The notes under the pieces: model-generated
What the model saw: the letters and a program-made list of their open reading frames with translations, nothing else
Databases searched by the model: none
Told to the model about the DNA's origin: nothing
Assembly: GCA_903813345.2 (NCBI GenBank)
Contig: CAIIXF020000003.1
Span: 7,465,815 to 7,529,814, forward strand
DNA length: 64,000 nucleotides
DNA from: Owenia fusiformis
Lineage: Eukaryota > Annelida > Polychaeta > Sabellida > Oweniidae
Reading direction: 5' to 3'
Position numbers and translations under genes: made by a program
Shown: in pieces, positions 21,833 to 33,100 of the stretch
Layout: the number at the start of each line of letters is the position of its first letter
Position numbering within the stretch: position 1 is the first letter of the stretch

Positions 21833-23209
21833 TAACGCCTGTAAATGGGTTTAACAGTTTCGGATAACCATTATCTGACCTATTATGTTGACCTGATTGT
21901 GTGGATGGAGAGCTTGATTTAGTTGATGAGTATGATTAATTACAATGAATATTTTTTGATGTCACAAATGTTGAATTTGGAGGACAAGTTTGTTTGCATA
22001 CTTTCTGTACATTGATATCTCAAAACTGGGTCGAAATACCTTCTGACGGCATAAGGTAATCACTATTATCATATTCCCCACTATCTGATTAATTCAAAAG
22101 AAAAATATTGAATTTTAGTGTCAACAGATTTAAAATTCCATTTAATTTCTAAGTTCGATATTCAATTTCAAAATATTTTTTATTCATTAAGTAGGTGGTA
22201 CACTGTACATGCAGTGAATCCAGTTTATCCAAATACCTCTATCTCTATTCCGAACACATATCAAAGTGAACTTTGCTTGGTCCCAGGTTTATATCTTCCA
22301 TTGACTAACACGTTTATAAAACCTTGAAATATGAACATCTGCTTAATTCTGGACACTTTAAACCGGTCCAAGGGGTGTTCGGATCAGACAGGTTTTACTG
22401 AATATATATGCTTTGATACACTCAGTGTGGCAAGATAACAAGTAAACTATATACTTTACTTGTAACAATAACAACTAAATCCCATCTTGATTTGATGCCC
22501 ATATCACTAAATTGGATGAATGTTTTGATGACCTACTTTATGGAAACAAATATATAAAACGGTTTATGAACCTTATGATAGCAAAATGCTGAGACTATTT
22601 TTTGTCTATAAGTATACATACAGTGTCAAAGAAAATGTGAAAGTATAGTGCTATTACTGCATGAGAATTCAGATTCAGATTTTTAAGAAAGGGGGGCGAG
22701 TTGTTTGTAGAATGAATCGGGGGATTTTTTTCATGAATTTCGCTTATGTTTTTCATCCAAAAAACATCAATTCACTTTAAAACATTTTGTTTACTTTAAG
22801 ATTACACCATGTAATCCAAAAATATATTTCTTGTTTTCAAAGATAATCCATGGATTAACACCCAGGTATTTTTATTTTTCAAACTTCAGAGGGCTGGGAA
22901 TCAATGATGCTCAACGCTTTTGAATATGATAAATACTGTTTTGAATAGGTTTTACGTATGCCAATAATTTCTCAAATTATGTAAGCTGAATGCATTCCTT
23001 AATCCCTAGAATGCCTATCATATAACATTCTTTTGTCTTGGCCACTTAATATATTTTGTTGCTGTCTGATCATCAAATCAAATTGTTGTTATTTAAAGAT
23101 ATGTCAGTCAAATCTGGTGAAACAGCACAACATTAACCTAAATAGCACAAGTACATATTATGTAGCTCTATGTTTACAGGCTCACTTTATATTTGATTAA
23201 TTGTTGTTA
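21833..23209. other. Intergenic DNA, no gene seen
   Basis: Lies downstream of the last exon of P450 copy B. AT-rich, with no recognisable coding or repeat structure. Confidence 0.5.
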
Positions 23210-23429
23210 TTAGCCATTTCTGTTCAATGGTTCTACTTTCACATAGAAAGGCTTCGTTTGATAGGTGATAGCAATCGTAAAGGTCTTCAGGTCACACGAC
23301 GGGATATTATCCTTGTCGACAGGGACGAATCTCAATTTGTGCATCATATTTGTGACAAATAGAAAAATTCTGTCCAATGCTATTTTGTCGCCAGGGCATG
23401 ATCTCTTCCCAATTCCAAAGGGGAATAAT
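23210..23429 (-). CDS. Cytochrome P450 copy B, exon 6 (heme-binding)
   Basis: 220 nt from acceptor GCAG|ATTATT to a TAA at 23212-23210. It contains FPFGIGKRSCPGDKIA, an exact FxxGxRxCxG heme signature with the axial Cys, then helix L and the C-terminus ending VKVEPLNRNG. The phase joins exon 5 (TC + A gives Ser before LFPFG). This is the only complete heme exon in the window. Confidence 0.9.
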
Positions 23430-23684
23430 CTGCAATTAAAATGAGGGTCGATAATGATATGATAGGTAGCCATATGATATTACAGGGTGCCCCGAAAGTA
23501 TGCCTCTCCCCTAAGCAGACATCATTTACCAATGTCTTCATAGTATGTGTCATATATCGGTTTAACGCTTATACAAAGTTAAATTGATTTGCCAAGTATC
23601 ACGGTTCAACTCACCAATCTGAATTTTCAAAATGAAATCTACGATTTCTGTTTTTTTCTTGCTAAAAATGTGGTAATAACTCAC

Positions 23685-23806
23685 GATTTGACATCTGCTA
23701 GCTTGTAAGCCTTGCCATCACCATCCAGAAATCTTTCTGGCTTGAAAGTAAGGGGGTCGGTGAAGTAACGGGGGTCATGCTGGGCTCCCCATACATTCGT
23801 CCAAAT
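23685..23806 (-). CDS. Cytochrome P450 copy B, exon 5 (PERF)
   Basis: 122 nt, acceptor TTACAG|ATTTGG and donor AAATC|GTGAGT. Encodes IWTNVWGAQHDPRYF and FKPERFLDGDGK, the PERF region that locks with ExxR. It starts in phase 0 after exon 4. No counterpart exists for copy A. Confidence 0.9.
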
Positions 23807-24175
23807 CTGTAATTTTGAATACTCAAAGAATTGGTTATTTGAAACCCATTTTTAAGATGGGTGACTTCACTAAATATGTATACAAGTAGAAATAAGGTAT
23901 ATGTAGAAAGGAAAAACTCAAAACATGATAAACTTGGTCAAACAAGACATCAAACCCGACATCTCTTTACTCCAGCACCACATATACAGCATGATCAAAG
24001 ACATGAAAAAGCATTGACGGGCGTCTGTTTAATTTCTTTATATTTTTCTAGTATCCATTTCAGCCAAATGTTTGCATTTATGTCTTGATTGACAAGCCAA
24101 ATTAAAAGAAATGAATAAGCATACGATATTACACAAATTATTGCTACACAAAACACGCTATATGCAAATGAATAC

Positions 24176-24441
24176 CTCTGTATCTTTAGGCAATTTATAT
24201 TGCCCGAGACTTGTATCACATGTGGTCTTATGGGCAATACATAATGGAACCGGGGACATGAATCGAAAGTTTTCCAATATTACTGCCTCTGTGAACGGCA
24301 GTTTTTCACGGTCGGCTAGAGTTGGAAGTTTATCTGCATGGATTGCACCTTGTATCTCCGCAATAATTCTCTCTTGGACATCCGGGTAGTTAAGCATAAG
24401 CAGGATGAAACAGTCAAGGTGTGATTTGGTAGTCACAGTAC
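24176..24441 (-). CDS. Cytochrome P450 copy B, exon 4 (helix I end, ExxR)
   Basis: 266 nt, acceptor TTTTAG|GTACTG and donor AGAG|GTATTC. Joined to exon 3 it gives ETIVAGTVTTKSHLDC: the helix I AGxxT site is present but the acidic residue that normally precedes Thr (AG-x-D/E-T) is Val. AVILENFRFMSPVP holds ExxR. It ends PKDTE and joins exon 5. The frame is intact. Confidence 0.9.
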
Positions 24442-24590
24442 CTAAAACAATATAATTATCACCGATTTTAAAATGATTTTAATAACCAACTATATGCCAG
24501 ACATTACATTTTGGGTGCTAAGATAAACAGGGGCTGTAGCAAACTAGGCGCGACAGTTTGTTAAACGCGCGGCGCGGGGTAAGGAACAAC

Positions 24591-26294
24591 ACAAGGCATT
24601 AACATGACAAAATGTCACCACCTAAAACAATTTGGTCAATTTAAAGCAAGTTGGAAAATACCTTTTGACCTTAAGAAGAACTTCTGAGAACATGTAGATG
24701 ATTTTGAAAAAAAAATTAGTCAATTTGAAGCAAGTTGAAAAAAGACCTTTTTGACCTTGAGAAGGTCATTGAAGGTCAAAGGTCAAATCTAAAGTCAAAT
24801 CTAAAGTCAGATTTGAATTTCTGAGAACACGTAGATGATTTTGAAATTTTTTTTTAGTCAATTTGAAGCAATTTGAAAACAGACCTTTTTGACCTTTTTT
24901 GACCTTGAGAAGGTCATTAAAGGTCAAATGTCAAATCTAAAGTCAGATTTGAATTTCTGAGAACATGTAGATGATTTTGAAAAAAAATTAGTCAATTTGA
25001 AGCAAGTTGAAAAAAGACCTTTTTGACCTTTTTTGACCTTGAGAAGGTCATTAAAGGTCAAATGTCAAATCTAAAGTCAGATTTGAATTTCTGAGAACAT
25101 GTAGATGATTTTGAAAAACAAAATTAGTCAATTTGAAGCAAGTTGAAAAAAGACCTTTTTGACCTTGAGAAGGTCATTGAAGGTCAAATGTCAAATCTAA
25201 AGTCAAATCTAAAGTCATATTTGGATTTCTGAGAACATGTAGATGATTTTGAAAAAAAAATTTAGTCAATTTGAAGCAAGATGAAAAAATACCTTTTTGA
25301 CCTTTTTTGACATTGAGAAGGTCATTGAAGGTCAAATGTCAAATCTAAAGTCAGATTTGAATTTCTGAGAACACGTAGATGATTTTGAAAAAAAATTTTA
25401 GTCAATTTGAAGCAAGTTGAAAAAAGACCTTTTTGACCTTTTTTGACTTTGAGAAGGTCATTGAAGGTCAAATGTCAAATCTTAAGTCAAATCTAAAGTC
25501 AGATTTGAATTTCTGAGAACACGTAGATGATTTTGAAAATTTTTTTTAGTCAAATTGAAGCAAGTTGAAAACAGACCTTTTTGACCTTTTTTGACCTTGA
25601 GAAGGTCATTGAAGGTCAAATGTCAAATCTAAAGTCAGATTTGAATTTCTGAGAACACGTAGATGATTTTGAAAATTTTTTTTAGTCAATTTGAAGCAAG
25701 TTGAAAAAAGACCTTTTTGACCTTTTTTGACTTTGAGAAGGTCATTGAAGGTCAAATGTCAGATCTTAAGTCAAATCTTAAGTCAGATTTGAATTTCTGA
25801 GAACACGTAGATGATTTTGAAAAAAAAATTTAGTCAATTTGAAGCAAGTTGAAAACAGACCTTTTTGACCTTTTTTGACCTTGAGAAGGTCATTGAAGGT
25901 CAAATGTCAAATCTAAAGTCAGATTTGAAGGTCAAATGTCAAATCTAAAGTCAGATTTGAATTTCTGAGAACATGTAGATGATTTTGAAAAAAAATCTAG
26001 TCAATGTGAAGCAAGTTGAAAAAAGACCTTTTTGACCTTGAGAAGGTCATTGAAGGTCAAATGTCAAATCTAAAGTCAGATTTGAACTTCTGAGAACATG
26101 TAGATGATTTAGAAAAAAATTGAAGTCAGTCTAAACAGTATTTGTTAAGTTATAGGAAGTTGTAAGAAATTGTTACAGACGCCGGACGCCAACCTCCAAC
26201 CGCCGGACGCCAACCTCCAACCGCCGGACGCCAACCGCCGTCGCAAAAAAACGGAGACCATAACAATATGTCACCACTTTTGGTGGTGACATAA
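24591..26294. mobile_element. Repeat element with about 11 AGGTCA-rich units (copy 1)
   Basis: Shares both ends and internal structure with 39131-41350. It starts ACAAGGCATTAACATGACA with TGACAAAATGTCA, then ATGTCACCACC. The body holds about 11 units of 125-170 nt, each with GTAGATGATTTTGAAAA, a GAAGCAAGTTGAAAA block and TGACCT/AGGTCA half-sites. A GC-rich CGCCGGACGCCAACC repeat (26167-26235) follows, and it ends in the hairpin TGTCACCAC-TTTTG-GTGGTGACA (about 26269-26291). The ends share ATGTCACCACC inverted. No ORF. A non-autonomous DNA element, perhaps Helitron-like given the end hairpin; the class is inferred. It lies in intron 3 of P450 copy B. Confidence 0.85.
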
Positions 26295-26306
26295 CAATGG
26301 TTCAAA

Positions 26307-26648
26307 TGAAATTAGAGCAAATTGATGGTTTTATCGTTTCAGAAAAGATCTGGTCTAGATTCTAACTATTTTTGAATGTAAATGTATGTTACAATATCCC
26401 TGACATTGAACATAATTAGTAAATGTCATAGTTAAATATACAAAAGCTCCGAATGTAGTATTGCGTAATACCTTACCGTTACCGAGCGTTATATACCGTA
26501 TACTACATTCGGAGTTTGTGTAGACTATGAGAATCACTGTCAAATTCACTGTCTAGGATGTTGTTACAGATGTTTACATAAATACATTTTTAGAAACTAG
26601 ACCAGATTTTTCTGAAACGATGAAAACATCGGTTTGCTCAAATTCCAT
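26307..26648. mobile_element. Inverted-repeat (foldback) element, about 340 bp
   Basis: Nearly the whole stretch folds on itself. GAGCAAATTGATGG...ATCGTTTCAGAAAA at the left matches TTTTTCTGAAACGAT...GGTTTGCTC at the right; inside, GCTCCGAATGTAGTA pairs with TACTACATTCGGAG around a loop of about 40 nt near 26470-26500. The arms are about 150-165 nt and imperfect. Non-coding. It directly abuts the AGGTCA element in intron 3 of P450 copy B. Confidence 0.85.
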
Positions 26649-26873
26649 CACCCTCGTGTTTTAGCTTACCCTGGGCGTTCAACTGTCACCATTAAGTTGG
26701 TTCAGCTCCTGTGGAGAAGAGGGAAAATATCGGATGACAACGACATATTGACCTCATTTAAACGATACTTCTGGGTTATTTGATTGACTATATATCGATA
26801 TGAACCAAATCTGCGGCGTGAGACGGGACGGACGAGGGACTGAGATGCTTTGAAACTATAAGGAACATTTCAC

Positions 26874-27003
26874 CTGCTACGATGGTTTCAAATAATGCAC
26901 CATTGACATTGTCCATATCTATAATCCCATCATCGTAAGCTGTCAGCAATACGCCCAATAAAGTTGATATGCGTTTGGTATTCTTTGAGCTTGATTCTTC
27001 GGA
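26874..27003 (-). CDS. Cytochrome P450 copy B, exon 3
   Basis: 130 nt, acceptor TTCCAG|TCCGAA and donor GCAG|GTGAAA. Encodes SEESSSKNTKRISTLLGVLL, TAYDDG and DMDNVNGALFETIVA, ending in phase 1 so that G joins exon 4 to give the helix I AGT. No lesion. Confidence 0.9.
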
Positions 27004-27270
27004 CTGGAACACAATAATGTAAATATATCACGTGACATTACGTGTTTTTCAGGCGTCGTGTCATGTGATCTTGATTTCTCTTGGTTACGATAGAGAAATG
27101 TTATCGTACTGATACGATAATTTCAGAAATGGCTATCCTTTTATTGGTAAAATTACGATTTTGTCTCGTGTTGGTCATACGTCCAAAAATAGGGATATTC
27201 CATCAATTCGCCTGATATTCATGAAATGAAACAAACCCAGAACTCTTCATCTTATATTTGCATATCGTAC

Positions 27271-27486
27271 CTTAGATCTAAATCTCTCAATCCAAGACTC
27301 GAAGAGGTCACTACCAGTTTTGTTCATTTCCATTAAAACTCTGTAAGACTTCGTGCCAAAGTGACGCAGCCATGGGAAGATATCCAGCTCCTGACCACTC
27401 CCTTGTGCCATGTGTTCAAATCCACATTGTAGTTTATCTACAGCGACGAAGTCATCCTCTATGAAGTCGACATTATCTCCCAGTAT
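27271..27486 (-). CDS. Cytochrome P450 copy B, exon 2
   Basis: 216 nt, acceptor GACAG|ATACTG and donor CTAAG|GTACG. Encodes GDNVDFIEDDFVAVDKLQCG, GQELDIFPWLRHFG and MEMNKTGSDLFESWIERFR, the D-F helix region with the clan 2 PWLR motif. Phase 0 at both ends. This uninterrupted copy is what defines the transposon insertion site in copy A. Confidence 0.9.
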
Positions 27487-28366
27487 CTGTCATATATAAT
27501 AAATAAGTACTTTTGTGGAGGCCCAATGCTTTTGGCTACAGAACTATTCTGACTCTTGCCAAAGTATTCTGTTCTGACCCAAGTATTCCGAGTTCACTAA
27601 TTTTGAATACACTCAAAAGATGTCTACGTTAGAATCGGAAAATTGATAAAAAAAATAACGTCCAATCACGTGCCAAAGTGACGTAAATTCATAAATTTTA
27701 GGAAAATTAATTTCAAATTGACAAGTCCCCCTAACCTTATAATGCTACAAAATGCGTTAGAACTTTTGTTCTCGGTAGAAAGGAAAATTGCTATTTGAAA
27801 ATAATATGTACTTAATGTGTAATTTGGGTATTTAGGAATGTACAATAAAAATTGCTTATTTCCACATGAGAATATTAGATTGCAGAAAACGTGTATTGAC
27901 TTAACAAGAGAATATGCACCTTTGACTTAACATTGTGTATCATCATATCACTTCGACCTTGATATTATCTTTTTAAATATACCCTGATTAACCCTAAGGT
28001 TAATTTACCCTGATAGGTTAATTTATCAGTGATAAAATTAATTCCAAATGCGCATTACACGGAGGTTGACCCTCTCAGCTTTTCAATGTCGTATTGGAAA
28101 GTGCAGAAGAGGTAATTTAAAAATCATCATAATTTGCTTAAGTATAAGTGGGGCGATATTTAACGCTGCTAACTAAGTATAAATATGATATGAACAATTA
28201 TAGTTTTTTCTGGCTCAATCGAGAAATACTTACACCTTTATGGGGAACATAAACCGAGAAGGCCAGGCGACGAATATCCCCCTGTTCTAAATGTGACCAG
28301 AAAATGAAGGTTTGAAGTATGCCAAAAGTTAAAATTGATTAAATGCCCTTATTTGAATAAACTTAC
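27487..28366 (-). other. Intron 1 of P450 copy B
   Basis: GT at 28366-28365 to AG at 27488-27487. AT-rich with no features recognised. Confidence 0.7.
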
Positions 28367-28905
28367 CAAATTCATAATGTATTTCGTGATAGAGCGATCT
28401 AAGGGTGCGATTGGATTAAACGCTTCACCATTGTGTGACAAAAACTCGGCAATGCATTCTTTAATCGATTCCATAGATATATCAACCATACGATCAGATG
28501 CTTCTCCATATTGTTTGAGTCCTTGGACAGCAAGTTTTCGCATCAGCATGAGCGATTCATTGAAGTCTTGAAAGACGATACCTTTATCGCCACCAGTGAC
28601 TGCAAAAGTGAATCGCCAAGATTTTGGTCGTCCTGCAAAATCATCTGACTTAGTCATCATGATCGTTTCATAATCGCTACAAACGACAACTTCTTCTCAG
28701 AAAAGGTGGAGTTTGAAGACATTTCCGAATTCCTTCGCCCATTCTTGAATCTGAATATATGGTAGGTCTTTGGAGAGTTGTAGCGCATTTCCTATTAAAG
28801 GAATGCCCTTTGGTCCAGGTATGTCTATCTTCCGCCATCTAAATAGGAATGCAATTAGAAACAATATTCCTACAAACAATGAACCCATATAAGTAAAACT
28901 GCCAT
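28367..28905 (-). pseudogene. Cytochrome P450 copy B, exon 1, with deletion and stop
   Basis: Full-length exon 1 with intact donor TTTG|GTAAGT, but 539 nt instead of 540. One nucleotide is missing within the first ten codons, so the ATG at 28905 runs into a stop after about eleven codons. An in-frame ATG at 28888 could bypass that, but a TGA replaces an AGA codon after FKLHLF near 28696. The helix C Trp position is Leu (NESLMLMRKL). Both lesions are absent from the other copies. With exons 2-6 at 27486-23210 the total of about 1494 nt fits a normal P450, so copy B seems recently disabled, or uses another first exon, or carries sequence errors. Confidence 0.87.
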
Positions 28906-28924
28906 CTTGGAATTATCTAGTGTG

Positions 28925-29230
28925 TATGTATGTATGTATATATTTATTGCCCTTTATATAAAGGAGATACATGTATACAATTTATGTTAAATTGAAAATA
29001 ATCACTATTTACAAACAAACAATGTCGTTGCTTTTTAACTGACGACGACGCCTAGCTACCGCGTAGACGCACGCCGCCGGCCAAGATTGGCCTAGCACCT
29101 AATTGTAATGCAATTATAAAAAAGTAACTATATTTTACAAACGCTCATTGCTTTGTTGTTTGTTTTGGGTTTTTTAAACCGACAACGACGCCTAGCTACC
29201 GCGTAGACGAAACCCCGTAGGCCTAAATAG
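28925..29230 (-). mobile_element. 5'-truncated retroposon with 10-bp target duplication
   Basis: ATCTAGTGTG flanks both sides (28915-28924, 29231-29240), and the P450 upstream sequence continues across it. Read on the minus strand it ends with AATAAATATATACATACATA, a polyadenylation-like signal and a short tandem tail, as in LINE or SINE 3' ends. CCTAGCTACCGCGTAGACG occurs twice (29051-29069, 29191-29209). No coding sequence. Confidence 0.8.
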
Positions 29231-29261
29231 ATCTAGTGTGAGAAGGAAGAACAAACGTAAA

Positions 29262-29822
29262 TTGTTTTATCCCATACTTGGACGTGTTACGGGTACATAA
29301 AGCCGGTTTGTAAAAACTTATATTTTCATCAGCGGGCAGATATAGCTTTACGTCCCGCTCCGAGCGGGCAGATATAGTATATCTGCCCGCTACGTCATAA
29401 TCGCCGCTCGCATATTTGTTCATAATTTGTAACGTTCGCGTAACTACAATGGAGAAAACACAAACAATCGGGATCTGTTTGATGGTTTAATAAAAAGGGA
29501 AAGAGCATCCAATTAATCAATCAAAAATTCGAGAAAATAAATGTGGGAATATTTGAGAGAACAGGAAAATCCGCCCACGGCCAAGAAAACAAAACTGGAC
29601 ATGAATATTCTAAAATATTTCCACGATTGAACAATGTGAACCAGATGACCAAGATTGGTATGGGATAAACATATTATCCTATAGTCGGTTCAGGATATTG
29701 GGATTATCCCTTGGCCAATATAATATATTTTCCCTCGGGACCTGCGGCCCTCGGGCAAATATATTATATTGGCCTCGGGATAATCCCAATATCCTGAACC
29801 TCATATAGGATAATCTCTATAA
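29262..29822. mobile_element. Palindrome-rich insertion in P450 copy B upstream region
   Basis: Absent from the matching upstream region at 20500-20960, so inserted. Contains a perfect palindrome AGCGGGCAGATATA-G-TATATCTGCCCGCT at 29363-29391, and an imperfect hairpin at about 29676-29811 whose arms include GGTTCAGGATATTGGGATTA and its inverse. An inverted TTTATCCCATA/TATGGGATAAA pair lies at about 29264 and 29660. No ORF. Confidence 0.75.
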
Positions 29823-30110
29823 ACTCTCACGTTCTACCAGTCTGTCTCGGTCAGAGTGCATCGGAAACGATCATACTTCTTATTACATTGTATAACACTT
29901 CTAATACGCGTATAACATTTTAAGTTAACACAATCGGACCTAATATGCTAGTCTGACAGTATAAATCATGCTTAAACTTCATTTATTTTTACATTCCACA
30001 GAATACATGGAATTATTTTATGTTTTTAATGGGACAAATGGAGAAACTATATGATCTTGCAAGTATTGAAAAATCCGACCCGGAAAGAGGCTGCCATATT
30101 GGATTTTCAA
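29823..30110 (-). promoter_or_regulatory. P450 copy B upstream region, homologous to 20500-20960
   Basis: Carries the same blocks (TCGGTCAGAGTGCATCGG, AACGATCATACTTCTTAT) as the region before the 20119-20499 exon. Two insertions now separate it from exon 1 by about 900 bp, which would disturb a promoter if it is one. Confidence 0.4.
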
Positions 30111-33100
30111 TCAATCCTCATACCCCGCGGGTTTGACTGTCACGCTTAATTGTATGACATGTATAAATTGAATGTTAACAATCCAAATGCTAGTTAGGAA
30201 GTTTATGGTACCCCCGGATTTACTTTCGTGTTTCCTAAAACAGTTGTCTTTTGAAAGACTTTGAAGTGGCGACTTCAACTCAATAGACTTATTTGATGGA
30301 TATGCTGACTGAGAATACTTTCTTTTCCGACGTGGTTAGGCTTTGGGGGTTGGTAACCCGATTGACTTTTGGGAGAAGTAACAATGTCATAATGAACGCA
30401 TCCTTGGCCCAAGAGTAATTCATTGCATTACATGAGCTGGTATGAAAGCAGTGAAGGACCGATCTTGTGGAAGGATGGGTGAACGTCGTAACTTCGTAAC
30501 GTCGTATTTTTTCAAAGGAAAAATAATTTCTCGAAATTCTATTATTATTTTATCATTTATTTGGGAAATTGGAGTGTCTGGATGATATATAAAAATGTAT
30601 TGTTATTATTATCAATATTCCAAGATGATAGGGCTAAAATTATAGAAAGTATGATGGTTTTCGTGAAAAATTAACATTTTTTCAAGAAATTGTCGTGCTT
30701 TCTAGAAGGTTTGAGAAGTTTTAGACCGTGTTCAGACAAAATGTTGAGACGCAGTGATACAAGAGGTATATCTGCATGGTATGTTCAATGTTTCCACGAA
30801 AGGGAAAGGACCATATTCTGTCAAAGCGTCGAACTAAATGAGTACTTACAAATCTCCCGCCGAAAATATTGGGTATAACGTCGGGTAGACTGTAAATCTA
30901 TAGCTAGTAAATCTTGTAAAACTTGTAAATCTTGTAAATCTAGTAAATCTTGTAAAATCTTGTAATATCTTGTAAAGTTTTAAGGGACCATTCACTTGAT
31001 ATCAATGTCAGTCTTTATGAGGAGTATTGTGATCTAGTTCTTTTAAGAGCAACGCATTATTATCCAAACGAACGAAGTTCAGTAGGGTAGAGTGAAACCC
31101 CCCGCCTGTCAGTCCGTCCATCCATCCATCCGGAAAAACACAGAATAAATAATATATCTCACCAAAGAGTTAGATAAAGTTAGACTGACGAATCAGAATG
31201 ACTTATAGCATATCAAGAAGTAAGGTCATTTCCCACAAAATTATAAAGGGTGCATGTAGATCGCAAAGATGAGTACCCAAACCGTGCTATCACATACCTG
31301 TTATAAAATGCCTTATCTGCATTAAAATTCAAAGTCATTCCTTTCATCAAATAATCAATAAACAAAATTTTACCAAAATTGTGATATATAATAACAAAAA
31401 ATAATGTTTAAGGTGCTGATATAATATGGCTTTAAACTAATAATTACAATTAAGGAAAAAATTGTTGATTAAATACATAGCAATTTTTTAATAAAGGGAA
31501 TTCAATGCAATGAAATGGAGATACACATCTAAAATGCCATTACTTGAGACTTACCCTTTATCCTACAGTTCAAAACCATTTTATCATCTTCTTCCAAAAA
31601 TATTTACATAAATATCTGATTTTCAAACAATTTCAAAATTATCTGGTTCATGAGAGTTAACTTTAGGCTGGGTAAGGAATACATTATAATATAAATATAA
31701 ATTGAAAGCATTATATTATTATAAATCGCCCTATTTTAATGAATTTTGAGAACCTTTCGTCCTCCACTTTTCCACATACAACAGAAAACACATACGTTTG
31801 CGAACAAAATCAACTATTTATTAATAAACTAGAGTTTATGAGCAAAATAATCATGTATGATATATTAAAAATTGTTTAATGCACACCTGAAAAGTCAAGA
31901 GTAACAAAAAATGAGCAAAAAAGGTCGCTGTCGACAGATTCTATTTTTCAAACTTTATGACGTCACAATATGGGGCGCTCACTAGAATTCATCATTTGAA
32001 ATAACACTTACATATACCTTTATCAAGACGAAAATAAAGTATAATAGTCAAATATTGTTTGAGTTATATATGTGCGTTTAAAGACGAAAAATTATTCAAA
32101 ATGTAACGTGTCGACAGCGGATATTTGGCCGATATTGGGGTAAAAAACTCTTTTTTAAAAAGAACACGCAAGAATTGTGAAAGAAGTGTACTTGATTTGA
32201 AAACTTCATTAAAGCAGCTTTAAAATGATATATAATTTTAATAAGAATATTATCTTAAATTCCGAAGAATTAAAGTTACATGATGCGATACCCTAAAACA
32301 CAAGTGCGCCAGCTTTTTGCGACGTGTCTTTGAATTTATACACTGCTGCCACATTGGAACAAACATTGATAAGTCCAGAAAATCTTTTTATATCTTATTT
32401 ACTGCATGTTCTTCACATTTAATAGAGTGTGTATTTTTTTAAAGGTATTCGCACGCCATACAGGTATTGATTACCAATCTCTTGCTGAGCATTTCACATT
32501 GATATACTGTATATTTACATGTCATACAGCGCACAAAAATCAATCCATTTGGCAAAGGCCCATGAAGAGGTTTTTATTAAATCGAAGTTAACCATATTAC
32601 CGTCCCTTTAGAAAAAAGCCTTAGATTGGACAAACTTTAATTTTGCCCCAATTATACATGTTCCCGGGCCTATGAATTGATCATATATAATACAATCATT
32701 CATTCACCCAAATCCTTTACGATTCTATATTCCATCAAGGTTCATTCAGGCTTTTATTATAAAAAATTTGTAGTGCAGTGTATCATTAATTAATAGGGTA
32801 TTAATTAAATATAATACCTGTATATAAAAGGTTATTATAGATCAAGTATACATATATTACATAATAAAGTCACAAGTGAATACTAATTAAATAATACAGA
32901 GAACTTACTAGTTTATTAGAACATTGACGTTCAGTAGAAAGCAGAAATCAGAAAGTATTTTCTAAAACTCAGAATGTTTATGCTGGATAAGGAAATGTTG
33001 AAAAGGTAGGTTTATGGTTACAAAAACTGATGTATGTAATGGTAATTCTTATAGAAGGAATATATAATAGTTTCATCATAAATTTTTGATAGAAATTAAT

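Noticed and set aside
23482-23510. ACAGGGTGCCCCGAAAGTATG resembling a mariner-type terminal repeat
   Set aside because: Only one end is visible and no inverted partner or TA duplication was found nearby.
24591-26294. CRISPR-like array of regularly spaced repeats
   Set aside because: Units are directly abutting and of variable length, without unique spacers, and the DNA is eukaryotic.
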